Part shown: piece by piece, positions 11,081 through 23,185 of the stretch
How positions within the stretch are numbered: the first letter of the stretch is position 1
How the letters are laid out: each line of letters begins with the position of its first letter
NCBI GenBank assembly: GCA_935421135.1
Contig: OW285193.1
Span: 2,675,996-2,739,995 of the forward strand
DNA: 64,000 nucleotides
Reading direction: 5' to 3'
Origin: Bugulina stolonifera
Taxonomy: Eukaryota > Bryozoa > Gymnolaemata > Cheilostomatida > Bugulidae
Program-made: the position numbers and the translations under genes
The notes under the pieces: generated by a model
The model's input: only the letters and a program-made list of their open reading frames with translations
Databases searched by the model: none
What the model was told of the DNA's origin: nothing

Positions 11081-14000
11081 GCATAAAATTTTTATGCACT
11101 CAATGATACATTTATGCTAAAGATTATATCAATCTACATGTAATACCATTCAAACTTCGCTGCAAACTGTAGACTAGAGAATTATATTACAATTTTACGA
11201 TACAATTGTCACTTCTGGTTGAAATTTAGTCAAAAGATGATAAGTCTAAGATACTAACCAGCCAGAAACGTGTCTCAGAAGAAGAGCATCCACAGCAACC
11301 ATTCCCTTCAAACATTTGCCAAGAGGAATGATAACTGCTAACAAGGTCTATTTTAGCTAGTGGCTATAAAAAATGCAGGTAATTAAAGATGATTAGAGTA
11401 CAAAAGCAAAGAAAAGCACATGCCTACATCTCAATTCATCAGTATATACATCATGCATCCAATTAAATATGCAGGCATGTACATGTAGCTCTGAATGTGT
11501 ATTTATAATATTAGTACAACATTCTGATGGCACAACGGTTTTACAATGAGCAATCTGTGGTCGAAAATTCTTTTATTAAATGCAGACAATATACAGTACA
11601 TGTAGCTATAAACAGAATCCGTAGCAAGTAACTGGTGACAGAGAATATTTCCCGACCGCAACTGGTAAACAAGGTATTCGACTACAGAATGAGAGTCAGA
11701 GAGTAGGCCCCCTACATGCCAACAGTCCAACCATCAATAAAGCATGTTTATAGTTTGTTTAATAATCTGTTGTCTAACTACATGTACATGCAGATGCATA
11801 GTACGTGTTCAAATTATTTGCTAGAGTGTTGTACTTACCTTGATTGGCGGCGCTTCCTTATTCGACTGCATACATATATAGTTTGTTGTAGTTTTCCTCT
11901 GAGTAACCTGGAACATCAGCTTGTAGCTTTCTCTAGTAGGTCAGCCTACATGTATATAACAGTCTTATAACACTTTTACCTTAACATTGGAGTCAAATGT
12001 GCAATCTAAATATAAGCTTGTAGGTGTAGACCACCTGGGTTGCTATATACAGCGACTTGAGTTGTCTAAACCTACCAGCTTAGACTGCTGGTCAACTGCT
12101 ATTTTTAGGTTCAGTTGTTACAATATGCAGCATCTATCTGTGTGGAGATGATGGGGCAGATAAATATGCTAGATTTTCCCTGGCATACCATCCTAAATTA
12201 ATAGTAGTATAACAATTCAATGCTGCCACCATGTTTTTCAAAGAGTATAGAATTGGAAGCACCAATAAGAAAATTAACTTAAAGTCATGAAAATGTTTTG
12301 GTGCCGTTAGTCTGTTCACGTAATTCTATTTCTACAAATCTGTAGCAAAAATAAAAACCACATAACTTAGCGTGGTGACCAAAGCCCTTCTGCATGTGGA
12401 GGAATATTCATTGACAGAAATCTGAAAAAAGTTTTTAAAATTACGACCATTTGGTAGACTTTGAGTAGATTAGACTTTGTCGGCACATCTGTCTCTTTTC
12501 TTGAGGACATGGCAATTCTTTGAAGTCGTGTGTTTGAACGGTAAAGTCCTGAGCAGAGTTCTAGAATTCATGTTTCTATTTTGACAGCGTTGAAGTTGGA
12601 TCTCACTACAAACTTTTACCATTCACCGATTGCTTAGTGTAGGTGTACTATGTAGGTTCTTTAATTCTTGCACTAAAATAAATTAGTCATGCATCATTTA
12701 CAGGTGAATGTCAATTTTGCCCAATGCTAACATGTATTAGGTTTTCCAGCAGCATTTAATTCACAAATTTGCATCTACATTATACATGTAAGTTACTCTG
12801 AACTCACGCATATATACTACTGTTAGGTGTGGCATAGATTGAAGGAATCAAAAAGATGCAGGAGCTTAAAAGCTTCACAATAATTAACAGGTAAATTAAA
12901 TGTTTTTGAGTGATTTCTGTCAAACTGCATGTAAGTTGCACATGTATCTAGATTAATATTCCTAATTTTATGCAAGGTAATGATGAAATTGTTAGCAAAG
13001 AACAGGTATTCATCATGCTGTCACATGTACATGTATAATTACAGCCCTCATAATCATAATAGGCGTGCAATATATACTAATGTTGGTAAAAAAGTACTAC
13101 CTTAAACTGTTTCGGTACAGCGTCTTACCTGACAGACGAGTTGACAAATGTTGACTGCCCCTTAAGTATTTCTTGCATGCTATGCATTTGATTTTCTTAC
13201 TGATTAAAGTGTGAACAGTATAAGATAGACACCAGAGAAACAGTTTCGAATGCCAATGTGGAGAAGTTCGTGACACAAAATTCTATAGTGCATGATCAAA
13301 TTGACTTGATTAAACACATTGCATTCCACCTACAAGGTGAAGAAGGAATGGTGACAGGCATTGGCTACATTTCACTAATAGAACTCCACTAATTAGCTGA
13401 CATTTTATTGATCTGACAATGTCTTATAACATCTGACAATCTGCCATTATTAGCATACATGTACAATCTTTTAGCTGCACATGTTTCCGCAATCATTGTT
13501 TCAAATTTGATGGTCCAAGTTGTTTCTAGGGTTCATCTTAAGGTTTTGAGTTTAATAAGTTTCCTCTACATCCAAATTTAATATGTTTAAATGCTATACT
13601 TAATTTTAGACAAACATTCAGTGTGTTTCTCCAATAGTCAACAACACTCTCTGCAGCCTTTTCTCCTGTGTATAACTGATAACAAAGACTTTTGTGGTTG
13701 AGGTTTTCAGACCCAAAAGGTTGAGGGTTAAATAATGTGTGTCATTAGATTTGTGAATATTTTCAGAGCTACTAGTTTTTGAGACCGGGACATACAATTA
13801 AGTAATGTTAAGCTACCAATGTACCAGCACTGAAACAGTTAATTATATCTAACAGGCTTATGACCATCAGAATAGGATTAGTGTTGTTCATAGTCACTAT
13901 GGTATCACCAAGATACAGTACTGTACATGGAGCTTAGATATCACATATAAATAGTCAGTATGTGAAGGATTTAGTTCGAATACTCTGGAAAAGCAGTTGT

Positions 14001-16823
14001 GTAAATACATGTAATTTTATTATAAAGAAATCTTGGATACTGCATGTTGATGCGTGACACATGACCCTAATTTATTGTTGTTGGAAGCTTAAAACAAAAA
14101 GCAAATAATATATCTATATCTATTTCAGGCTTTAAGTAATTTCCAACCAGATTTTTCAGTCGTAAACCTAGGACTAAAACCATTTTTGTTTATGGCACAA
14201 AATTCTCTTTTTTAAGGTAGTGATTCAAGCAGTTAGTTGGACTAATTGCAGATTTGTAACTAACATAGAAAACAACACAAATAGCGAACCACTCCTAATG
14301 CCAATTTTCCAAGGCAGATGCCATGAAAATATCATAATGATGGAAGCAATCAGACATAGCTTGCGTGTAGCATTACGAGTATAATTACATGTATATCAAC
14401 AGGTCTACATGTAATATTCTGTTGTCTGCCAATGTTTTATTAAATGAAGTAAATATTAAGCACAGTAACAACATGGATACTCACAATTTACCACATAACT
14501 CAATTACATAATCTTAAAATAATCATTACAGTGAATAAATAACCATTTACAGTGGACAACTACTTCAAACCTGCCACAGACTTTGAGAAATATCTCATAA
14601 TTGTTGGCTTTAAGTTGAAGTGACATCAATGTTGCATGTAGGGCCTATGCTTGGAAACACATGGCTGCTCTGGTGATATTTATGACTGCGCTACATTCCC
14701 ATTGCAACCAAGGCAATGTTACAAGGCTTCTTTCATAACTAATTAAACGATTTCATGTCAAAATAAAATGTCAGATATATCAATAATAGGGGTACAGTCA
14801 ATAGTGACAAACGTGCACCCAACATATTAGGCCTACATGGTAAATTTATATGGAACAATAAGATTTTGGTTTCATAATACAAATGTACATTTATAGAACT
14901 GAACAGACTACTTAATGCAACTGCAATTTTGGCAAAATTCCGTAACTACGTGACTATAAAACACCAAAGTTAAACCAGCATTTGTGTTGCACATGGAAGC
15001 ACAACTACAACTTCTACATCTGTCCCGATAAAATTTGAAATATCTCTACTTGTTGGTATATTGTCAATAGTGAAAAAAAAACTAAGTTTCATCCCACATA
15101 GTACAGTGTACAACCATGGTAACATTATTATTGCTGATTAATTAACAGCATTCAGGATAATTATTATGACATGTGCGCTACTAGTTTCGTGTCTCTGTGC
15201 TGCTGAACTCACTGATGCTTTGTAGATATACAGGAAATAAAACGAATCTTGCCAAGGAGACAAGCAGTAATCAAGGGTACATCCAGATGTGTGAATATTT
15301 CTACTTCCTGTTACATTCTGTAATAACATACAAATGTCTTTGAGCTACACATAAATATACATAGCAAAGTATTTGGCTAATTTGAAGCATAGCTACAAAG
15401 TGAACAGCTGGGTATGATTTGAATGAAGCATTTATGTTACATGTATATGTGATTCTAAGAACCTTATCAGAGCTACAGGATTGAGATGTTGGCATAGACC
15501 TCGAGGGAACTAACAGAAATAACCTTCTTATATGGCTACACAGCAATACTAGGGATTACTACTACTACTACTATTACTAGTGGACTAGGGACTTGTTATA
15601 TTGGAGACTACATTACTGCTGTTCCATTGAACAATCATTATTCAATGGAAAGGAAACAATACAAAGGCAGATGAACTTAAGTGGTTGTTCTGGGTGATCT
15701 ACTAAATAGGATCCACACTGAACACCTTCAACTAAAGCCTATACTATCTAAGGGAGTTATGTCATCCACTTTCTATTCAAGGACAAACAGCATCACTTTA
15801 TTTCATTGGCCAACCTACTATTAGAATGAGTAGTAGACCTACACACTGTAGTAATAGTAAAGCTACTACATACCTCTGCTGTATAGAGAAGAGCTTCAAT
15901 ATGATAGAAGTCAATAGACACTTCTGGATCTCTAATGTCAGTTCTTACATGTAGTTGCTTCCCCTGACAGGGTGACATCTGAAACACAGCCAATGCATGA
16001 GTAGCAGTATATTATCAGTGCTATATGTTGGTTAGTAAGCACTCATCTACTTATTAGGAGTTGTATTCACATGTTCAGTGCACAATTGGAATACTTTTCT
16101 TCCGTGGTCTTCAATACCAAATGCAATTCAAAGCAAGATTTTAGCGAAATCTGACAAGTTGGTTGATAATTGTGTTTCTGGTTGCAATAAGCCACTAGGC
16201 TGCATAATTACATGTACATTGCATCTAGGAGCACCTGAAGGTCTCTGAGATTAGTCAATCAATTATTGTTCCCAAATGTTTGAAAATTTTGATAATCTTT
16301 TATCACAGTTAAAGCCAAGCTACATGCTTTTTCCTTCAACACGAGTGCCGATATGCCACATGGCGATTTATAAGATAGGCGAGTTGTCGGCAAATAACAA
16401 TCATGATTGTCATCAATAGTTTTAAACATGCACAAACGCAGGTTGCACCTTACACCGTTACCCGTTGCCATGTAGCAATAACTTTGTACCATCCGACAAA
16501 GGGAGCAACTCATTTCTCTATAGCAGCACATTAGACTTGGGCGTTCCACTACTTTGGTCCACTACCTTCATGGTTATCAATCAAACGTTGATGGTAATGG
16601 CAGCCATTATACCTGAAACCTCCCGCTGGCCCTCTAGCCCATAAAACTGTTGACTTATATTTAGTATTAATAGCTTAAAGTGTACTATGACAATTATAGT
16701 CTCTACCAAATAATTTATGTATGAGTATCATGAATATGAAAACTAGAGTGCTGTTATTTGCTGTCATATTATGTATTAATTTGAAAAGTTTTAGAAAAGT
16801 TTTTTACTCTACCGGGTCCTTTC
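11081..16823. other. long stretch without a supported gene
   Basis: Short open frames occur on both strands (for example 16549-16259 minus) but none has recognisable domains or splice context. A trinucleotide run (ACT)n lies near 15557-15575 and a 10-bp stem (TTCCATTGAA/TTCAATGGAA) near 15621-15650. TACATGTA occurs many times. Confidence 0.4.
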
Positions 16824-16825
16824 AG

Positions 16826-16979
16826 ATTCGAGAAAAAGAAATTTCTACATTGCATTGGAGCTATTGATGGGAAACATAATATTAACATTCAAAGACCCAT
16901 GAACTGTGGTTCGACTTGGTACAATTATAAGCAGCAGACAGCTCTGTTCAATTTTAGCAAATCTTGTGTTTGCTTGTAG
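16826..16979 (+). pseudogene. PIF/Harbinger transposase exon fragment
   Basis: An acceptor-like TCCTTTCAG ends at 16825. It is followed by an open frame whose words LHCIGAIDGKH, IQRP, NCGSTWYNYKQQ match the block around the first catalytic aspartate of HARBI1-type DDE transposases (family pattern C.GAIDGKH.. then GS..YNYK). The frame reaches a TAG at 16977-16979, and the sequence turns into the 20-bp minisatellite at 17001. The blocks with the second aspartate and the glutamate are missing. The wording differs from both other Harbinger families in this window, so this is a third lineage. Confidence 0.75.
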
Positions 16980-17000
16980 GTTTCCAGGTTTTCGTTCCTA

Positions 17001-20000
17001 ACAAGACCTACACGTTCCTACCAAGACATACACATCCCTACCAAGACATACACATCCCTACCAAGACATACATATCCCTACCAAGACATACACGTCCCTA
17101 CCAAGACATACACATCCCTACCAATACATACACTTCCCTACCAATACATACATATCCCTACCAAGACATACACATTCCTACCAATACATACACATCCCTA
17201 CCAATACATACACGTCCCTACCAAGACATACACGTTCCTACCAAGACATACACGTCCCTACCAATAGATACACATCCCTACCAAGACATACACGTCCCTA
17301 CCAAGACATACACATCCCTACCAAGACATACACGTCCCTACCAAGACATGCACGTTCCTACCAAGACATACACGTCCCTACCAATACATACACATCCCTA
17401 CCAAGACATACACGTCCCTACCAAGACATACACATCCCTACCAATACATACACGTCCCTACCAATACATACACATCCCTACCAAGACATACACATCCCTA
17501 CCAATACATACACATCCCTACCAAGACATACACGTCCCTACCAAGACATACACATTCCTACCAAGACATACATACCCCTACCAAGACATACACGTCCCTA
17601 CCAAGACATACACGTTCCTACCAAGACATACACGTCCCTACCAATACATACACATCCCTACCAAGACATACACGTCCCTACCAAGACATACACATCCCTA
17701 CCAAGACATACACGTTCCTACCAAGACATACGCGTTCCTACCAATACATACACATTCCTACCAAGACATACACTTCCCTACTAAGACATGCATTTCCCTA
17801 CCAAGACATACACATTCCTACCAATACATACACGTCCCTACCAAGACATACACGTCCCTACCAAGACATACACGTTCCTACCAAGACATACACGTCCCTA
17901 CCAATACATACACATCCCTACCAAGACATACACGTCCCTACCAAGACATACACATTCCTACCAAGACATACATATCCCTACCAAGACATACACGTCCCTA
18001 CCAAGACATACACGTCCCTACCAAGACATACACATCCCTACCAATACATACACTTCCCTACCAATACACACACATTCCTACCAATACATACATATCCCTA
18101 CCAAGACATACACATTCCTACCAATACATACACATCCCTACCAATACATACACGTTCCTACCAAGACATACGCGTTCCTACCAATACATACACAATCCTA
18201 CCAAGACATACACTTCCCTACTAAGACATGCACTTCCCTACCAAGACATACACATTCCTACCAATACATACACGTCCCTACCAAGACATACACGTCCCTA
18301 CCAAGACATACACATCCCTACCAAGACATGCATATCCCTACCAAGACATACACGTCCTTACCAAGACATACACATCCCTAACTATACATACACTTCCCTA
18401 CCAATACATACATATCCCTACCAAGACATACATATTCCTACCAATACATACACATCCCTACCAATACATACACATCCCTACCAAGACATACACATTCCTA
18501 CCAATACATACACGTCCCTACTAAGACATGCACCTTCCTACCAAGACATACACATTCCTACCAAGACATACACTTCCCTACTAAGACATGCACCTCCCTA
18601 CCAAGGCATACACATTCCTACCAAGACATACACGTCCCTACCAATACACACACATCCCTACCAAGACATACACGTCCCTACCAAGACATACACGTTCCTA
18701 CCAAGACATACACGTCCCTACCAATACATACACATCCCTACCAAGACATACACGTCCCTACCACGACATACACATTCCTACCAAGACATACATATCCCTA
18801 CCAAGACATACACGTCCCTACCAAGACATACACGTCCCTACCAAGACATACACGTCCCTACCAAGACATACACTTCCCTACCAATACATACATATCCCTA
18901 CCAATACACACACATTCCTACCAATACATACATATCCCTACCAAGACATACACATTCCTACCAATACATACACATCCCTACCAATACATACACGTCCCTA
19001 CCAAGACATACACGTTCCTACCAAGACAGACGCGTTCCTACCAATACATACACATTCCTACCAAGACATACACTTCCCTACTAAGACATGCACTTCCCTA
19101 CCAAGACATACACATTCCTACCAATACATACACGTCCCTACCAAGACATACACGTCCCTACCAAGACATACACATCCCTACCAAGACATACATATCCCTA
19201 CCAAGACATACACGTCCCTAACTATACATACACTTCCCTACGAATACATACATATCCCTACCAAGACATACACGTCCCTACCAAGACATACACATCCCTA
19301 ACTATACATACACTTCCCTACGAATACATACATATCCCTACCAAGACATACACATTCCTACCAATACATACACATCCCTACCAATACATACACATCCCTA
19401 CCAAGACATACACGTTCCTACCAAGACATACACGTCCCTACCAATACATACACATCCCTACCAAGACATACACGTCCCTACCAAGGCATACACATCCCTA
19501 CCAAGACATACACGTCCCTACCAAGACATACACGTTCCTACCAAGACATACACGTCCCTACCAATACATACACATCCCTACCAAGACATACACGTCCCTA
19601 CCAAGACATACACATCCCTACCAATACATACACGTCCCTACCAAGACATACACGTTCCTACCAAGACATACAGGTCCCTACCAATACATACACATCCCTA
19701 CCAAGACATACACGTCCCTACCAAGACATACACATTCCTACCAAGACATACATATCCCTACCAATACATACATATCCCTACCAATACACACACATTCCTA
19801 CCAATACATACATATCCCTACCAAGACATACGCATTCCTACCAATACATACACATCACTACCAATACATACACGTCCCTACCAAGACATACACGTTCCTA
19901 CCAAGACATACACATCCCTACCAAGACATACACGTCCCTACCAATACATACACATCCCTACCAAGACATACACGTCCCTACCAAGACATACACATCCCTA

Positions 20001-20470
20001 CCAATACATACACGTCCCTACCAAGACATACACGTTCCTACCAAGACATACAGGTCCCTACCAATACATACACATCCCTACCAAGACATACACGTCCCTA
20101 CCAAGACATACACATCCCTACCAATACATACACTTCCCTACCAATACATACATATCCCTACCAATACACACACATTCCTACCAATACATACATATCCCTA
20201 CCAAGACATACACATTCCTACCAATACATACACATCCCTACCAATACATACACGTCCCTACCAAGACATACACGTTCCTACCAAGACATACGCGTTCCTA
20301 CCAATACATACACATTCCTACCAAGACATACACTTCCCTACTAAGACATGCACTTCCCTACCAAGACATACACATTCCTACCAATACATACACGTCCCTA
20401 CCAAGACATACACGTCCCTACCAAGACATACACGTCCCTAACAAGACATACACGTTCCTACCAAGACATA
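17001..20470 (+). repeat. 20-bp minisatellite, about 173 units
   Basis: The unit is CCAAGACATACACGTCCCTA. From 17001 to 20460 every unit is exactly 20 bp and the register never slips. A last partial unit ends near 20470. Most variation sits at unit positions 5 (G/T), 13 (C/T), 14 (A/G/T) and 16 (C/T). Rarer forms act as markers: CTAAGACATG at 17781, 18221, 18521, 18581, 19081 and 20341; ACTATACATA at 18381, 19221 and 19301; CGAATACATA at 19241 and 19321. Shared runs of marker units show that blocks of 80-140 bp or more were copied within the array. The plus strand has no stop codon in the consensus unit in any frame, which creates long but probably meaningless open frames. Confidence 0.98.
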
Positions 20471-20480
20471 CACATATAAA

Positions 20481-22202
20481 CAGCAGCATAACTAAGCAAC
20501 AAGTTCTTAAATTTAAACTATGCCTTAAACCTAACCTAGCAATTGATGAAACATTTTGCAGGATTCGGAAGGGTTTCCAATGGTGCAAATGCTGTCTGTA
20601 GTTGGCTTGTTTTTACATGGAATTTACACTGTACCGTACTGTACTGCAGTCTGGTAAAGTTTTCTCCTTCCAATAAGGCAGCATAGTTTGTAGCCTATAC
20701 ACATGAACATATTAAGCAAAAATACACACTTAGAAGTCTCAATAATCACGAGATGTTGTCCAGCTAGTCCACTGTTTGTCATTTACGCCGAGCACATTTA
20801 ATAAAAGGGTAGGATCAGTAGAACACTCTACTCTACTCTACTCTACTAATTTTCATACAAAATCATTGAAGTTATCACCAAGTAAGTACAATATCACTAT
20901 CTAACTTTGTACATACGGTTGGCAATTTGTTATCCTAAGATAATTACATTTATCTAACAAAAAACATTTTTTGTTTGCTCATGATAGTACAACAAACATC
21001 CAAACATGCTTCGAGCTCTCCCACTAACATTCTATCATTGTCTCACCACAAAAGTGGAATAATTACATGTATGTTGGCGCCAAAAAGAAAAGTTACCCAA
21101 TCAGAGTGAGATATGTTGTATAGCTTATACAGGTGTGTAAATCATCAAGGCGCAATATTAGTAGTACCTGCAGTACCTGTACCAGCAAATCTATCAGGTT
21201 TGGTCAGAGTCGTCTACTCTTGCTATAAACTATGCTGGAGCTGCTAGTAAAGCAGGGAGCTGCTAGTAAAACAGTAGGTATTGGCTAGTATCACCTTTTA
21301 GCAACCTAAACTGTATTCACATTATGTTCCACAAAAATTTGAGTGTTATTCAATTCCATTTTTCATTCCTTATAAGTGTTAAAGTTCTACTTCTTCATTC
21401 TAGCTGCCATTGGCATGCTTGATTGAGCAGGTAAATAAATTGCAATCAGTGTATCACCTCTCTGATTTTAGTTAAACATACATTTACATGTACATGTAGT
21501 TTTAAGCTTTTATAGAGAGAGAATTTTCAAAATTTACCAAAATCAATAAAAAACGAAAAAGTTTGTTGAATATTACGTGCCTAGAGCAAGGAGTAAAACG
21601 AGGCTCGTCTTTGAAAACCTGTATACACATGTATGTTACAATGGGCTTCCGGTGTTGATGTGCACCTTTGGTACTAGGAAACTTTGTGGCAAGATTGCAA
21701 GAGCTATTCAAAGATATTAAAATTATCACAAAGCTTCAAAGCTAACTTTTTTTATCCAAATAATAAATAAACATACTAAGCTTCCAATTACCTCAATACA
21801 AGCCACCTCAAGGCCTTTTCAACTAAAGTTATTACAGTATAAAGTCCGTCTTTCGGTTAAAAATCTGTGCTATGAACACATGTCTACACTTTACAAGTGT
21901 AGCAGCTGTGATCAACACACCATAATTTATTTAGGCTACATGTACATGTAAAATCAAACTTGCTGAAGTTGGTAGACTATAATTAAAAATAAAATCTTAA
22001 CTATTTCATAATAAATAAACTACAAATGAAAGTTAAAGTTAAAGCCCTTATTAAATGAAAATAATACTATAAAATCTAGGTTACTTCACATGAGTTTATC
22101 ATCGCAAGAAAGTATTAGCGATGTAATTGGCTACAATCACAGTGACATTTTTAGCGCTAAATTCCACTATCATACTAATATTAGTGGCGTTCGTGTTAAT
22201 AT
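20481..22202. other. DNA between minisatellite and gypsy element
   Basis: No gene is supported. There is a (CTCTA)n microsatellite at about 20825-20847, a short direct repeat GCTGCTAGTAAA at about 21240-21270, and several TACATGTA runs (21484, 21945). Confidence 0.45.
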
Positions 22203-22865
22203 TGTGATGGTACGCTCAGTCGTATCTTACATCTGACACTCATTATTACGTGCATACATGTATATATCTGTTTGTACTTTACTCTTATATTGTTATATAT
22301 GATTGTATGATTATATCTAAGTCTTTTAATGCCTTTTATACCCATGTACAGAGGCCCGACCTCTCAGAATCCATTGATATTCATTTTGTACATGAATTGG
22401 ACCATTATAAGTAACTTTTGTAGAACCCGACCTATTTTGGGTCGGCCGTCGGGCTTCCGGCGGCCATCTTGGTGCGCAACTTCCGGACGACCACACGTCG
22501 TCTTTTCCCGACGTCACGTCGGCCGGAAGTCCTTATACTATATAAAGGGCACTGTTTTACTGTTCATTGTCTCAGTCTTCACTTGGCTTTCAATAAAGAC
22601 ACATCTATACTTGATACAGAGATTTTCACTTCCTTTTGCCAGGTCATTCGCTTAGCGAACTGCCTACTAGGTCGGATCTTTCTCTTTCATTGTATAGTCT
22701 GAAGGTCGGACTTGAGATCAGATGGGTCGTCTTTGGTAGTATTTGGGCTACTGAGACCGCTCGATCTTTCATGTAATGCGAAGTCCTATTACCACTCATA
22801 GGCACTTCATTTCTGGGTCGATAGTCGTCCAAGGACGACCGCACCAAATCACAGAAACCATTACA
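22203..22865 (+). repeat. 5' LTR
   Basis: It starts TG and ends CA. It holds a TATA box (TATATAAAG, about 22539-22547), an AATAAA signal at 22592-22597 and a GC-rich upstream block with a dyad (CGACGTCACGTCGG). The three differences seen from the 3' LTR are TATATCTG/TATATATG, TACATGAA/TACACGAA and TTGGTGCG/TTGTTGCG. Confidence 0.97.
22540..22547 (+). promoter_or_regulatory. LTR TATA box
   Basis: TATATAAA inside the LTR, about 50 bp ahead of the AATAAA signal; the likely start of the U3/R promoter for the genomic RNA. Confidence 0.6.
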
Positions 22866-22866
22866 T

Positions 22867-22885
22867 TGGTGGCAGCGGTGGGATT
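22867..22885 (+). other. primer binding site, tRNA-Leu type
   Basis: TGGTGGCAGCGGTGGGATT starts one base after the LTR. It is the exact complement of the 3' end of a tRNA-Leu (AAG type, ending ...CCCACCGCTGCCA plus CCA), as I recall that tRNA. It would prime minus-strand DNA synthesis. Confidence 0.8.
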
Positions 22886-23185
22886 CTAAGGTCGTACTCT
22901 TACGATACGAAGCGAAGGAAGGTGACCTTGGCCTCGGGTAACCCGACCGACCTCATTCTTCAATACTTCGACGGCGATTAAGGACTCGAACCCGGGAACC
23001 TTGGATACGAGAAGGTGACAAACGCTAAAGTGCACCCATAATTCTCGTGGTTCCGCTGGATGTAGCCCGACCTACGCCGGATCTTCAATCAAAGACCGAC
23101 CTCGGACCCAGAACAGATCGACGGTACTCAGTACGCCGACTAGGCCGACACGGCCTATTAAATCGAAACAGTTTTCTACTCTATC

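Noticed and set aside
16964..19084. 706-codon open frame, with shorter ones at 17788, 18228, 18588 and 19088
   Set aside because: It is translation of the 20-bp minisatellite, lacks an ATG at its start and is open only because the unit has no stop triplet on this strand.
17001..20470. CRISPR-like array
   Set aside because: Units are directly adjacent with no unique spacers, and the context is an animal genome.
17001..20470. Telomere-like repeat because of recurring CCCTA
   Set aside because: The period is 20 bp and the CCCTAA hexamer is not tandem.
22326..22847. Open frames of 63-108 codons in the LTRs
   Set aside because: They lie within the LTRs in both copies, have no recognisable domain and overlap promoter and polyadenylation signals.
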